A stretch of 64,000 nucleotides of DNA from Tachypleus tridentatus (lineage: Eukaryota > Arthropoda > Merostomata > Xiphosura > Limulidae): assembly GCF_004210375.1 (NCBI RefSeq), contig NC_134830.1, forward strand, positions 10,850,001 through 10,914,000. The letters are read 5' to 3'. Both the position numbers and the translations under genes were made by a program. Shown one piece after another: positions 24,976 through 37,760 of the stretch. The notes below the pieces were generated by a model, which saw nothing but the letters and a program-made list of their open reading frames with translations, ran no database searches and was not told the DNA's origin. The stretch's first letter is position 1. Each line of letters starts with the position of its first letter.

Positions 24976-27719
24976 ACTTGTATACTATTAAACTAGTGAT
25001 TATTAGCTACAATATTATGCTATAGTAAGTGTTATAGTGTGGAAAAAGTAGTTTAATTTCAGTTTGAATGTATGTCACAAAATACCTTGTGACATGTACA
25101 GTAAAAATATTATATATATACTTGAGTTGAATGGAAATGTTAAAATGTTTTAAAAAATAATTGAATGTGTAGTAAATACAGTAATAATTAGAAAACCTAA
25201 TATTTAAAATTTAAGTGAAATACTTTTCAGCAAATGTTTATCTTGTCCCTGATTTTATATTTTTGAATTACATATTTTTATTGTCTTATAATTTAAATAA
25301 GTCGTGTCAGATAGGATGCAGAAAAACTGTATCAGCCTTTTTCTCTTTTTTTAGTATAAAATGACATAACCACTCATAACAGATAGAGTTTGAGACTGAT
25401 CAACTGTGTGAACTATGGACAAAGTTCACATTAACCATCAAACCACTTTTACTTTCAGTGCTACATTGTTGTTTCACAGTATGTTCCAATGACTTCATTG
25501 TTATATTTCACAGGAAGTGTTTGTTCATAACTGTATTTATTTGGTGTGCTCAGTCTTCAGTTTCTCTAATGCTATTTTAATAATGTTGATATTTATTTCT
25601 TGATTACATTACCCTGTTCCAAAAATATGGCTGCCAGTAAAAAATTCATTTATAAGACATGTGCCTCATGAAATTACCATTTTTGTCAGACATATTTTGT
25701 TGTTTTTCATGTACACTAAAATATTTAGGCTGTTACATCATTCTTTAATGTATATAATATAAAAACATAGCCACAACTTGCACAGACTGGCTCCATGTTT
25801 TTGCAAAATAGATTTCCAAATTGTAGAATGAACTGGCATATGCATAATTGTGTGAAGTGTATATCAAAATTCAATATTTAAATGAAGATAGTAGTTCTAA
25901 TGATGTTTTAAAATTAATTTAGTGTAAGCTGCAGAGAAATATGAAAAAAATGTTCCAACCTTTATTTTTGTGTAGCTCCAAGGAGTCTCGCCTGCATATA
26001 AAGCATTTGTCAATTTATTTTAGAATTTTCTGCCTGTCACAAGATATATTTATTAAGAAACAATGATTCCATTAAAATATAATTATTTGTCCTTTTTTAT
26101 CAAGTTTAGAAGACTTGAGATAAAACCAGTTATTCCATGTGTCATCTTGTACAAGATTATTATAAGTACTGTTTATGTATTGTACATAACATACTTTTCA
26201 CTGTATAATAAGTATGTATGCATATGAGAGTTCATATAATTTATGAATATTTGTTTCTAAAATTATGTTTAAACATTGTGCACAATAATGCATACATTTC
26301 AGATATAAGCAGTACATGTATATCTGTGTATATGAATTATTTCATAAGTTTACAAATTTTTTTTCTTTCTCATAGTGGAATTAATTAACCGCATGCATCT
26401 TAATAAAGAAATTATAAATGTACTTGCATCTAATTTTGGCCTCAAGAACAAAAGTGACAATGAATTATAAATAAGGCTTTTGTACAAGGTTTGTGGTGGC
26501 TAAGACTGGTCACTATAATGACAAGCCTGTTTTCCTCAATTTACTAATATCTTGCTTATTGATCTGTTGTAAAATCCATTCAGACACATGCTATTAAAAG
26601 TAAAAATCCATAAACAATGATTAAGGTAAGTTTGTGTTGTATATTGAGTGGACCCTTAATATATATGGGTTCTACTAGTAATAATTTTTATGAAGAAAAT
26701 CTGGTATTATATATTCTGTAAATTGTTCTGAGGTGTCAATGATAAAAAACTATTTTCACAAGATAAGCTATTTTTGTAGTTTTGATTTTCTCATACTGAT
26801 TGGTGAGATGGTTAAAAAGTGCTTCGACTCTGTTATGCTGTATGAGCCTTGTTGAAATATGTGCACCTTCTCTGTTACACATTGACCTTTTCATGACTGG
26901 TCACAAGTCAAAGGCCATGTCATTGCATTTGTTGAGTTGCATTCAAAATTTTATTTAACTACCATTTTATGAATTTATGTCAGTAAGTTTGGAATAAACT
27001 TGTAGATTACAATTTGAATTTTAGTACTATATATGAATTAATTTTTTAACTTAAAAATAAATATTAAAAGAACACATCTATATATAGATTTTAGTGTGTT
27101 TATCACATGGTATGTTCAATGCAGCACTATATATATATAATATAGTGGTTCAATGCAGCACTATAAATATAATATAGTGTTATGAGACTTAAACTACATA
27201 GACTAATCATTTTTATTTTTGTGTTATAAATAGTAGCCATTCTAACATGAATAAAAGCATAATTTACATTTCATAATTTTTTATGAATGTTATGATGTTG
27301 GTCAAGTGACAGACCCCACACTAAATATAAAGTCTTGCTGAAAACAAATGTTTGAAATGTATTTAAGGAAATTTTATAGATTACACAAATAATATTTGAG
27401 ATTTTTGGGATGAAGAATAGTTTTTAAAGCATGAGATGAAATCACTGGTAAGAAGCAGACAATATTTTCACAAACAGATCTTTATTAAAAATATTTTATT
27501 ACAATTTTTTTTTTTTTTTTGTACAAAATACTTGTAATCTGTAATAAAAGTGTACTAAGTTTTCTGAAGATACACTTGCTGTATCAAAAGTTGTGGTGCA
27601 AATCCTTAACATGTGAACTGTTTGTATATTAGATCAGGCCTGTAGAAAAAAGATTAATGTTAGTTTATTCTTAACAGTTATGTTTGTGTGTGTATAATCT
27701 TCATTGTTTTTTTTGCAAG
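24976..27719. other. USP5 intron; nothing identified apart from a short tandem repeat
   Basis: AT-rich, no exon seen. At 27113-27180 a ~34-bp unit (gttcaatgcagcactata followed by TA-rich sequence) occurs twice in tandem. Confidence 0.5.
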
Positions 27720-27808
27720 GACTACTAGAATTAAAACCTTTCCTGATTACCTGATGATACAACTTAAAAAGTTCACCTTAGCTGATGATTGGGTTCCAAA
27801 GAAGTTAG
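27720..27808 (+). CDS. USP5: USP5 exon (catalytic domain, strand before UBA region)
   Basis: Exon between acceptor ttttgcaag and donor gtaagc. It completes the split Lys codon of the previous exon and reads [19 protein letters not shown] followed by [10 protein letters not shown]. The family signature is F-P-x-Y-L-x-I-Q-x-K-K-F-T then D-W-V-P-K-K-L, so this is the core of the second USP box near the catalytic His. It leaves one base (G), which pairs with the first two bases of the next exon to make Asp. The preceding intron is 11,929 bp and contains a LINE and a Tigger transposon. Confidence 0.92.
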
Positions 27809-30800
27809 GTAAGCATTCTCTATTAATAAATATTTTAGTTTTGTGAACTACTATTGTTATTATAGTGCTTTTTAGTTTAAAAGTTAACTTCTCTTTTTTT
27901 CTCTAGTTTAAAAGGTTGGAAGTTAGCACTACTAAAACAGGTTTTTAACGTTTAAATTTTGCCCCCAGAGCTAATCAGGTTAAATGGAGATCAGGCAACT
28001 TCTTGTCTGATTCTTTAGCAGTGATAGTAGCTGTTTTTTAATTATTACACCAAATTGTTCTTTTTGGCAACTCGGGTAGTAGATGCAGTATGATTTTTAA
28101 TGTCCATTGGTCAACTCACCTTATAGGCACCAATCACATATTACTTGTGTGAGATTCTTGAAAGGTTATGGCCATATTTAAAACAGTGTTAGCACTTGGG
28201 AGAACAGATTTCAAGCATATTATATTATATTTTACATAGATTTGCATCTATATAAATTTTAAAGGGACTTATGTGGACTTTTTATATATATGATAACAGA
28301 ATTAGTTTCAGTTGAACTTAAACATTCTTTTTATAGTGTTTTTGTAATTTTCTTCATCAGAACCCATAAAATTCTCAATTTTTATTACTGGTTAAAGGTT
28401 TGTGTCTTTTTATGTAGTTTTTTATTTTCTATGAACTCAAGTTTGTGTGCAGCTCTAAGGCTAAGTTTCATTTTCATTTGTGTGTCATTTGACTTTCATA
28501 TGTAATTCAGTTAAGTAATTCTTTGAAATACCAGTGAAAAAATTATGTTTAAGTTGCTTAATAGGACAGTGGAGCACTGATTTGTATTTTAAATATTAAT
28601 TACCATTGTTGTAATGAAATGTATTAATTTTTCAAAAACTAAAAAGAGGGTTAATTTTATTGTGCTACATTTTAACTTGGGGGTCTTTCTTTTATATGTC
28701 AGATACGTTACAGGAGGAAGAATACACGCTATCATGAGCATACTGTTCAATAAGTCTTCAAATTAAGTGTCTTTCATGAGTGTTGCTATGTTTTGCATAA
28801 GTATATTCCCAACATAAATCAGTACAAGCTTAGTTCTGCATAAAAACATGATGTCAGGAATGGGGTGTGACATGTCTGTAAAAGGTGACTATTCTTGTTT
28901 CAGGAAAAGAGTTTTGCTGATCAAAGTCAGTAGAGAGAGGAAGTGTAGGTGATAATGAGGGAGAAACTAGGTCAACACCCATGTTTTGTTTGAACTGTAT
29001 TGGTCTCTAGAGTAGATACCCTTACTCTCTGTCTTTCCTGTCAGACCTTGGGTGTGTTAGTTAACAGTCAGGCTGTTGTGAAGAAAATGGATAAAAGGGC
29101 AGATAACTGCAGACCATTTGTGAGTTCACACTGACCTCAGAGGAAACCGAGACTATGGTCAACTTTCTGACCCAAATTTGTCCAAGTCAGTAGGTAGTAG
29201 GGATTGTGTTATGGGCTTAATACCTCTGAACACGGGTAGCTCAACCCTATGTTTTAGTTTTAGCCTTTCCCCTTGTTCAAATGAATAAACCAGGATGAAG
29301 TTTTATTTTGTATTGAAAGTAATACTGCTTTAACTTGCACTCTTCACCAAGTTCTTCTGACTAATTGAAATCCACTTGATCATGAATTTGTAATCATAAC
29401 TTTACATGTTTAAATTAACTACTTATTTCTACTGACTATCTTCAATTACTTAACCAGGTAGTGATGTTTCTAGTATTCATTTTGTGGTTTTATTTTGTTT
29501 TATAATGTTTAGTTGTATGTGTAGTTGGGGCAAGTGATACTTGGGTAGAGTAAGTTAGTTTGATTTATTTAGCTCTAAGGACATTAATACAGTTTAATCT
29601 GGCCTTTTTTCTCTGTCTCTTTCTACCAAATTTAAACTTAATTTTATGAAAGTTTACAAAATTTTTCTTTTAATCTATAGTTGTCATGTTTGGAACATCA
29701 TAATTCTCAGAAAGTTTCAAACTTTTCACTTTTCTCAGGGACTAATTGGCTGAAGTGAAGATTGGGTGCTATCTTCTCTTGCAAGAATAACTTTGTATTT
29801 TTTAATTATCATTATTAGTTATTTTTATTGGTAAATTAAATTCACTTTCAGCAACAGCTTGTCTAAGATCTTCCATGTCCATTGACTAGCTGATCTAACA
29901 GGCACCAATAACTATTTTCTTCTTTCATAAAGTCCAGAATTAATTGTTATATTCAAAACAGTCTTGAGATGTGAAAGAATGGGTTTTCAGTAGATTGTTT
30001 GCAGATTTTCTACAGATATGTCTAGAATGTTCAGCAGATTATTACACAGAGGTTCTGTTAGATTTTAAACAGGATTTTAACACAAGTTTTTCTATAGCAT
30101 ATTAGTTGAACTTACAGCAAGAACTCCAAAGCTTTTACACTAGAATTGTTTGTGTAACTTTGAATATGTATTATTTATTTTATCTTGTTCTAATGGAAAT
30201 TAAAATTCTACTGTAAGCTTTCCTTAGTTTTGCTTAAGGTGTCAGTACTCCCACATAAGGTTTTTGTCAGTGAATTAGGGTTTCTTATTATCATTGTACA
30301 CAAACAGGCTCTGAAATTATGATTATATTTTCTCTGTTTCTTATTTATTGAAAGTAATTTTATTGTTAATGAAACTCAAGGTAACAATTTAGATTTTACC
30401 ACTTTGAGTATACCATTACTTTATTTAGGTGGACTGAAATTAGGAAAATGCTACTTATTGTTGTTTTTTCTTTTGTTCTTTGATTCTATTTCACAATTTA
30501 GTTTGCAGTGATGCGAGCACATGGCTATCTTGAGCTTTTTAGTTCTAATAAAAACTGCTAGCTACTATTTATTCTACACTTTTCATTTAAAGTACATGGG
30601 AATATCATAACTTTCTTGTATTCTGGTAATGTATGGCATTGTATTGTGTTATTTGTGTATTGTTTACGTTAGAGACAATACATTTTCTTCCTGTGTGAAA
30701 TCTGTCTAATTTTTCAGGCCTGGACTTCTCTGCCTTTCCAAAATTCTCAAGCTACCCTACCAAATTTCATAGATTTTTTGAAAATTTTTGTTTAGTGTTT

Positions 30801-31330
30801 CTTACAATTAGACATACATTTGAACAATATAGTGAACATGTGTGTTTTGAAAATGACAAAATCTGCTGCAATTACTGAGGGAAAGCAGGGAAAACTGAGT
30901 CATATCACATTAGTGCCAGTTAGCTTTGTCACAATCCAATTATTAAACAAAAGTCTGAGTAAATAGTCCAAGGCAATGTCTGTTACACAAAATAACCAAT
31001 AGTTTCCTTTACTTATCCATATCTAACTTGCACAACATACATAACTGAAATAAAACGTTAGTATTATATTTTATTACCATTAAATATTTTAATAAAAATA
31101 GCTTTGTCAGGATGCTTGTCAACTGCAGCAGCTTTTCTCATTCTCAATGAATGTCAAGGTTTCCAAAACTGATTTGAACATTTAATTAATTTCATGTACA
31201 GGCAGTTGTGCTTTTGACTACTGGTTTTGGCATGACTAATTTGATTTGGTCTTTCCTGGCTGTTGCCTTATTTTGAACTCTAGATTTTAGAAACTTATTT
31301 GTTATGATTGATGATGTTGTCTTTTAAGAA
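27809..31330. other. USP5 intron with diverged dispersed repeats
   Basis: No exon seen. 27960-28230 and 29850-29985 share ordered phrases (atgtccattg, caccaat, caaaacagt), suggesting two copies of an old repeat. 28850-29290 is less AT-rich than its surroundings and may be another relic, but I cannot name it. Confidence 0.4.
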
Positions 31331-32429
31331 TTCTACCTCACAGTCACCATCTTCATCAAATTCTGATAGCACTTTGCCCACATAATAAACTGGTTTACCA
31401 CTTTTCTATGATTCCATTTCATCCAACACATAGCTGTGAATCTTAATGTTGTTATAATGAACATTTATTAACTGTAAGCTTGCTGTTTGTTCTGTATACG
31501 TATCACTGTTATCTAGTGTATTATCACTATCCACAAAAGGGGTATTGTCTTTGTCATCATCAGAGGATGAACTGTCTTTCCTTGGCTTTATTGTCAACTA
31601 TCTCCTAAGGTTCATAGACGAGCATTGTCTTTCTTTTTTTGCTGCTCTAGACTGAAATTCATCTTTCATACATTTCATTTCTGGTATTGGTGAAACTATA
31701 ATTATCTTTCCAATTTTGTGTCCCCAGTTTGATAAAGAAGTACTCTGAACAACCTGCAAAATTTCCCAATACGTGAAATACTACTGAAACAGTTTTGGAT
31801 TTTTATTTGTGAAATATAGTTCAAACTGTTAAATAAATAGCAACAAATTACTTTTGGCAATTCCCATAGTTGTTCAGATGTAATGAATGCAGCAGAGCCT
31901 GAAGGGGGGATCTGACTGTATAAATGATGGCATTTGTTCATGTACTTCATCATTGTAAGGATCTGCACAGCTGGAACTTGGGTCTGACCATGCAGATGAG
32001 AAGGCTTGTGTATGAACTTCATCACTGTTGGGATCAAGTAGATCTATTTCACTGGGACCTGGTAATAACTGATCATCACATTCATTGGTAAAAATATAAC
32101 AGCAGCTGTCACAAATGGACCTGGTTCTGCCACATATGGACCTGGTTCTGCCACATATTGAGTAAAGTTACTGGAACACTGATCAGTATTAAATGATGTG
32201 AGGAAATCATCATGAGAAAAGACATGCCTCTCATATAGTCAAATCCCAGAAGCTTTGAAGCTACCAGTAATATTGGCTGGAGTAGCAGCTTTTATCCATG
32301 CAGCACCAATTGGCTGTTCCATTTGATATATTGTAATGCATTTGCTAGGGTTTCTTGTCATCCAGCTACTTGCATAAGCATTAAAATAGGTCTTCATCAG
32401 ACCAATCTAGTGGCTGGATTTTATGACCT

Positions 32430-32476
<47 letters not shown>

Positions 32477-33100
32477 AATATGTACTCCATAGTCTTTTCC
32501 ATACTCCAGAGCACCAACAGACAGATAGCTCTCATGAGTATTGTTGACTGCTTTGTGTAACAAAAGTTTACATGACCTTTATGAATAGGTCACTGTTCAT
32601 CCAACCAGACTCAGACATCAATCCTAAGGGATCTTCAGGAGCTACAGTGAGGAAATTGTCTTTGAAGTTTGCTTGTTTGTTCTTGTTTTTTACAAGGGAA
32701 TATCAAAACTGGGTGCTTTGGTGTTCCAGCTGCAGAGGCAATAACACAAACTGTCACAAATTCACCTCATTCATGCAACATCACTTGGCCCACTTGCTTC
32801 TGGCCTTTACTTCTTACAACCTTTGGAATCTTCTACACTGTAGTAAATCCAGATTCCTCCAAATTATCAACAATGTTCTTATTATATATGTTATTTTTTA
32901 CAAAAGATTGAAGAACTCGTTTACTGCATGTCTGCTGAAAACAAGATCACACTTGAATGATGTTGCCTCAGGAGAACAGATTGAGAGAGTTGAACGTTGG
33001 TGCATAGAGCAAATAAACGAATACTTTCTGGCCATCTTTGTCTCATTCCAGTTTGTTGGTATTTTAAAGTTTTTTTCTTCAGATCTAGTTCATTAGCTAG
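31330..33100 (-). pseudogene. Jerky/CENP-B-like DDE transposase relic
   Basis: Minus-strand frames, read over many stops, follow the C-terminal half of Jerky-type (pogo-related) transposases. From 32400 downward come Y-F-N-A-Y-A-S-S-W-M, then I-T-I-Y-Q, then G-A-A-W-I-K-A-A-T-P-A-N-I, then S-F-K-A-S-G-I and F-S-H-D-D-F-L-T-S-F-N-T-D. This corresponds to the family's W-M ... T-I-Y-D ... A-F ... P-x-N-I ... G-F-x-A-S-G-I ... D-x-F-x-x-x-x-x-T-D-R. Farther upstream (about 33000-32600) E-A-T-S and weaker family-like phrases occur. Downstream near 31400-31330, V-Y-Y-V-G-K-V then E-F-D-E-D-G matches a C-terminal domain common in these proteins. A (GT)n/(GA)n microsatellite interrupts it. No terminal repeats were found. 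Confidence 0.6.
32431..32475. repeat. (TG)n(AG)n compound microsatellite
   Basis: About 11 TG dinucleotides followed by about 11 AG dinucleotides with no interruption. Confidence 0.98.
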
Positions 33101-34940
33101 TTATCTCACTTTGGTAGGAATAAGATGATGAAACAACTTTGATGCAGTTGTTAGGTATTCTGCAGTGTTCTTTCTTCATTTTAATTGAACACCTGACTTT
33201 GAATGTAATTAGGTTTTCATTGAAACAGTTATCTTAAACATACAATTACTACATTTCTTGAATAGATGACCTAGAGGCCCACACAGTCATGTTGTCTTTT
33301 TTAATTGGTCAATAAATCTGAGAATTAGAGCAGGTGTTTGTTATTCTTTCCCTCCCCTAAAAATAATTTTTTTGTAAAAGTATTATCAATCATCAGTGTA
33401 GAAGTTTCAAAAACATTTGATTTTATTCACCTTAATATGTGTATTTTGGAATTATTGTTAATAGACTATTTATGTAAATGTTTTTTGTTTGAATTTTATG
33501 TTACATAAACTTAATAGAATATAAACACTTCAGGATCATAAATAAATCAGTGCCAGTACATTTCACAATTAAAATTGTTCTCAATTTTGTATCTATTTTA
33601 AGTTGTTACAGAAATAACTCAGTTACACATTGTAACTTTATCCATAGAAATTATAAATGTATCTGTTTTTTACAATCTTAAACATTATGTTGTTTCCATG
33701 CTAAAATTAAAACCAGACTGCAGATGTTACTTTTTTCCATATTCCTCTTACTTTATCTGTTGCAGATTTCATATCTGTTTGTTTAAAAATAACATTTCAG
33801 AAGTATCTTTTGTCTGGTATAAGAAATTGCCAGTGAGACTTATTTTTTTAAGTGTTAGAAGTCATCAGCTTGGTTTGACACAATGAAAAATAAAAATCTA
33901 TGTAAATTTCTCTTTATGTGCAGTGCAGAAAAAAAAACACTTAATATTACTCTGCTTAAACTCTCAATATCTTACAAAGCAATGGAACTAGTAGTCATAA
34001 TGTTGGTGAAAAGTACTCCATTGTATAATTCAAATCAAAAGTAAAAATTTCTGATACTACCTTCTGTCCAATTGCGGTACTCAGTAGATAGATCTGAAAT
34101 GTGTTTTTAAACATATTTGATTTGGAATTCAAAATTGATTTAATTAAAAGGAACATGAAAAACAGAAAAACATAAGACGAATTACCATGGTTATCAGCCC
34201 ATGAAGAATGTAATGATGGATTTATGGTGGTAAGAATTGATTTTTCATAAAGACAACACTAATTTTGATAAAAAGAAAATAATATTTGAAAATTGTAATT
34301 CCAATACAGTATCTCACTTCACCTCACAAAAAGCTTTCCCTGCTTGTAACTGCCCTGGTCAGCACCAGCCTTGCTACTTGCATTTATTATTGCATAAAAA
34401 CAACCCTCCACCAATAGGAATGTGACACTGTCCCTATTGTAACTAGCACCCTATTTAATCATCAACATATTAATCACTTTACAGTTGACAGTCCTACTTA
34501 TTAAATGTTTTCGTTCATGGTTTATATTAACCTGTCAACATGTTTTTACTTTGAAATTATTCTCCAGTTAATTCATTATTTTGCATTTTCTTTCTGGTTT
34601 TTGTAGAGTTAAGGTTTATTTTTGTCTTCTCTTTCTTTTTATTTTGGGAGTTATGCACTTGCAGTTTCATGTGGTTACAACTATGACTGCTCTTACTGTG
34701 GCAGAAGTACTGACCACATACGAGATTCTCCTTCTGTGACTTGACAGCTCTGATTCATCAGGAGCTGACTAACTGAACATATTTTTAACACACTGAAACA
34801 CTAGTAATAAGCATTCTTCATGTTCTTAAGAGTAAATAATAACTTGGGTCAATCTTGAGTTTCTAATTAGCAAAATTATCATCTACCTACAATACTATCA
34901 TGATATAATAATGTTTATGTCTGTATTACATTTTACCTAG
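33101..34940. other. USP5 intron; nothing firmly identified
   Basis: AT-rich. A phrase near 34395-34430 (caccaataggaatgtgacac) recurs in diverged form near 43170-43195, so both may belong to one dispersed repeat. No exon seen. Confidence 0.4.
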
Positions 34941-35045
34941 ATATATCATTGGATGTACCAGACATTCTCGACTTGTCATTTCTACGAGGAAAAGGATTGC
35001 TGGAAGGAGAGGAAGAGCTACCGGACCCTAAACCCGATGAACCAG
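34941..35045 (+). CDS. USP5: USP5 exon (acidic linker before UBA1)
   Basis: Exon between acceptor ttttacctag and donor gtttgc. After the split Asp codon it reads [19 protein letters not shown], then [15 protein letters not shown]. This parallels the USP5 linker D-I-S-x-L-R-G-x-G-L-x-x-G-E-E-E-L-P-D that joins the catalytic core to the first UBA domain. Its length of 105 nt keeps phase 1 at both ends. The donor gtttgc is weaker than the other donors in this gene but phase agreement supports it. Confidence 0.9.
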
Positions 35046-35681
35046 GTTTGCTGGGTTTTTTGTATTTTTTTCGGTGATAATTGCTTTTATATATTTGTTT
35101 CTTATGGATACAGATTGACATAAAAAGGGTGATTGTTTATGATGTCGGATATTGAAATGTGTACAATACATATAAGAAGCCCAATGTTTTTCTTAGTTAC
35201 CAATTTTACACGCAAAATACTGTTAGTAAGCCACTTCTAACTTGCGTGTGATGTTTTTCTTTCATGAAACTGTAAGATATTTTCCACAAACATAGCAGAA
35301 TTTGTTTGGATAATTTGTGGATTTTACTTGAATTGGAGGAAGGTAGCATTTTAAATGATTTTCTAAAAAGTATAAAAGAATTGATCTTTACAGAGTTAGA
35401 ATTTAAAACATTTCAAAAATCAAAATTTTGTACAATTGTGTTACATCACAAGTATGATTCAAATAAAAAAGATTGGTTTTGACTGTGTGTATGGAATGAG
35501 GGTGAAGTGACCAAATGAGTGAGGAGCATCTGAGAGAGAGGTGTCTGACTCTGTTTATTTTGTGCTTAATTGAAGAAATCTACGAATGTTCTAGCAAATG
35601 GAGTATGTATCGGTTTTGTCATTCCCAGCTGGGCCAGATGAACTGGGAGTGAAGCAATTATATCAATGAAAAATAACACAT

Positions 35682-36323
35682 ATAAACAATTACTTGAAAG
35701 TTTAGATAATACAATACCCTCATTCACAATTACTTGAAAGTTTTGATAATACAATACCCTCATTCACAATTACTTGAAAGTTTAGATAATACAATACCCT
35801 CATTCACAATTACTTGAAAGTTTAGATAATACAATACCCTCATTCACAATTACTTGAAAGTTTAGATAATACAATACACTCATTCACAATTACTTGAAAG
35901 TTTAGATAATACAATACCCTCATTCACAATTACTTGAAAGTTTAGATAATACAATACCCTCATTCACAATTACTTGAAAGTTTAGATAATACAATACACT
36001 CATTCACAATTACTTGAAAGTTTAGATAATACAATACTCATTCACAATTATTTGAAAGTTCAGATAATACAATACACTCATTCACAATTACTTGAAAGTT
36101 TAGATAATACAATACACTCATTCACAATTACTTGAAAGTTTAGATAATACAATACACTCATTCACAATTACTTGAATGTTTAGATAATACAATACGCTCA
36201 TTCACAATTACTTGAAAGTTTAGATAATACAATACACTCATTCACAATTACTTGAAAGTTTAGATAATACAATACACTCATTCACAATTACTTGAATGTT
36301 TAGATAATACAATACGCTCATTC
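35682..36323. repeat. 40-bp minisatellite, about 16 copies
   Basis: Head-to-tail copies of attcacaattacttgaaag followed by tttagataatacaataccctc. Early copies end in CCCTC, later copies in CACTC or CGCTC, and one copy is shortened to ACTC. The last repeats form a higher-order pair (AATGTT/CGCTC variant appearing twice, 120 bp apart). It is in USP5 intron 3 as numbered here. Confidence 0.97.
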
Positions 36324-37145
36324 TATGAAGTTATCAAACATGCCTTTTACTCGTTAACTTTTTCCAGTAATTTTAGTTTTACAACGTAAATCTATTGTAC
36401 TAAGTTAATTACATAGTGATAATAAAATATTAAGATGATGGACAAATTCAGCATCCTCAAATTATCCCAAATCACTTTAGACTTCAGTTTCTTCTAATAA
36501 CAGCCAATTATTTGTTAAATTTTTTATTGTATCTGTGACACAAACTCAAAATTTGCTAATTGAAAAAGTAATGTTTTGGTAATATGCATTTTTTTCACAC
36601 CACATCAAATTTGATACTCAGGAAATTTCTGTCTGTTGTAAGTCATCATTATCTCGTTCCAAAATTCTCTAGCATATGATACAAAACATCTAAATTTAAA
36701 TATCGAAAACATAACCCTAACACTGCCTTCTCCTTAAATTGTGATATCTGTTGAACAATTCCAAAAAATAAATAAGTTATTTATCTTAAAAATTCTTGAC
36801 TTGCAAATGACTCTGTCATCGTTACTTTGTTTTATAGTTTTTTTTGGTTTTTTTTCTGTGGCTTTTGACCTCTTGTCTTTTTTCATTTGTCACTTGATCT
36901 CTTGTCTCTGGAGGGAGCTGTCTATTTCTCTCTGGGTAGATGGTTTAACATGGTCGCTAGTGACTCTGATCCTGGTATACTCTGAATGTGGTTTCGACAG
37001 GTAACTGAGACTCTCCAGTCTTTGCTGAAGCGAAGCAGTTGATCATTCTCCTGTTGATATGCCTCTAAAGCTGATCATGACTTTCATATTGGAATGCATA
37101 TTCTTTCAAACTCTACGTTGCTGCCATCTAGATTAGCTGTCTTTA

Positions 37146-37760
37146 TTACATGTGTGCCTGTCTTTTTTGCAGTTTGAAAAGTTGAATTTCTGGTGGTGTA
37201 ATTGTTATATAGTGCATAGGGATTTCCTTGCCACAGATTGTGAAGATACTTGAAACTAGTCCAACCTCACATCTGTATATCCATGTGAAATCAGTTCCCA
37301 TTATGCTATCTTTCTTGGTTTCAATTTCCTGTACATTAAATATTGTAGAGAAGTTTCCCATGGTGAGAGTTACTTCCAACTTTTTTCTTTCTGGAACAAC
37401 ATAACCATTTGCTGTTTGCATCAGTCCATCTTGCTTTACCAGGGGTAGTAATTTCTCATCTTCCATTACCAAATAAGGTCACACAATTGTAGTTGTAGAA
37501 CCAATGTTCAACAAATTGCAGGACTTCCTATCAGTCAACCTGTTGAGTTTATAGCCTGATTTGTATAAGTAATACACGTCTTGTTTCTAAGGGGACAGAT
37601 GGGGTAGTATCATCTTCAAGATACCACATCCTTGATTTAACATCAGAGACTGTGTTATCACGTTCTTTAACATGTTACCCATCTTTTTCACACTTGCAGC
37701 ATTTTCCTTTTGTTAACTGACACATTGTTTGGCATATATAATTTAAATAGTTCCTTTTCA
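37146..37760 (-). pseudogene. Gypsy-type gag-pol relic: zinc knuckle and aspartic protease
   Basis: The minus-strand frame around 37146-37510 reads N-I-G-S-T-T-T-I-V, then L-P-L-V-K, then T-A-N-G, then V-T-L-T-M-G, then I-M-G-T-D-F then E-V and I-C-G-K-E-I-P-M-H. This matches the retropepsin of Gypsy elements (D-T-G-S ... T-A-N-G ... I-L-G-x-D-F). The catalytic D-T-G is N-I-G here. Upstream, near 37700, C-C-K-C-E-K-D-G is a zinc-knuckle trace. No RT was found next to it and no LTR, so this is a fragment. Confidence 0.7.

Noticed and set aside
24828..25025. 65-codon frame as a gene
   Set aside because: Part of the dispersed repeat; the similarity to RT thumb is too short to call a gene.
32572..33096. 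174-codon plus-strand frame
   Set aside because: Opposite strand of the Jerky-like relic; cysteine- and leucine-rich shadow without recognisable domains.
35682..36323. CRISPR-like array
   Set aside because: Units are contiguous with no unique spacers; eukaryotic minisatellite.
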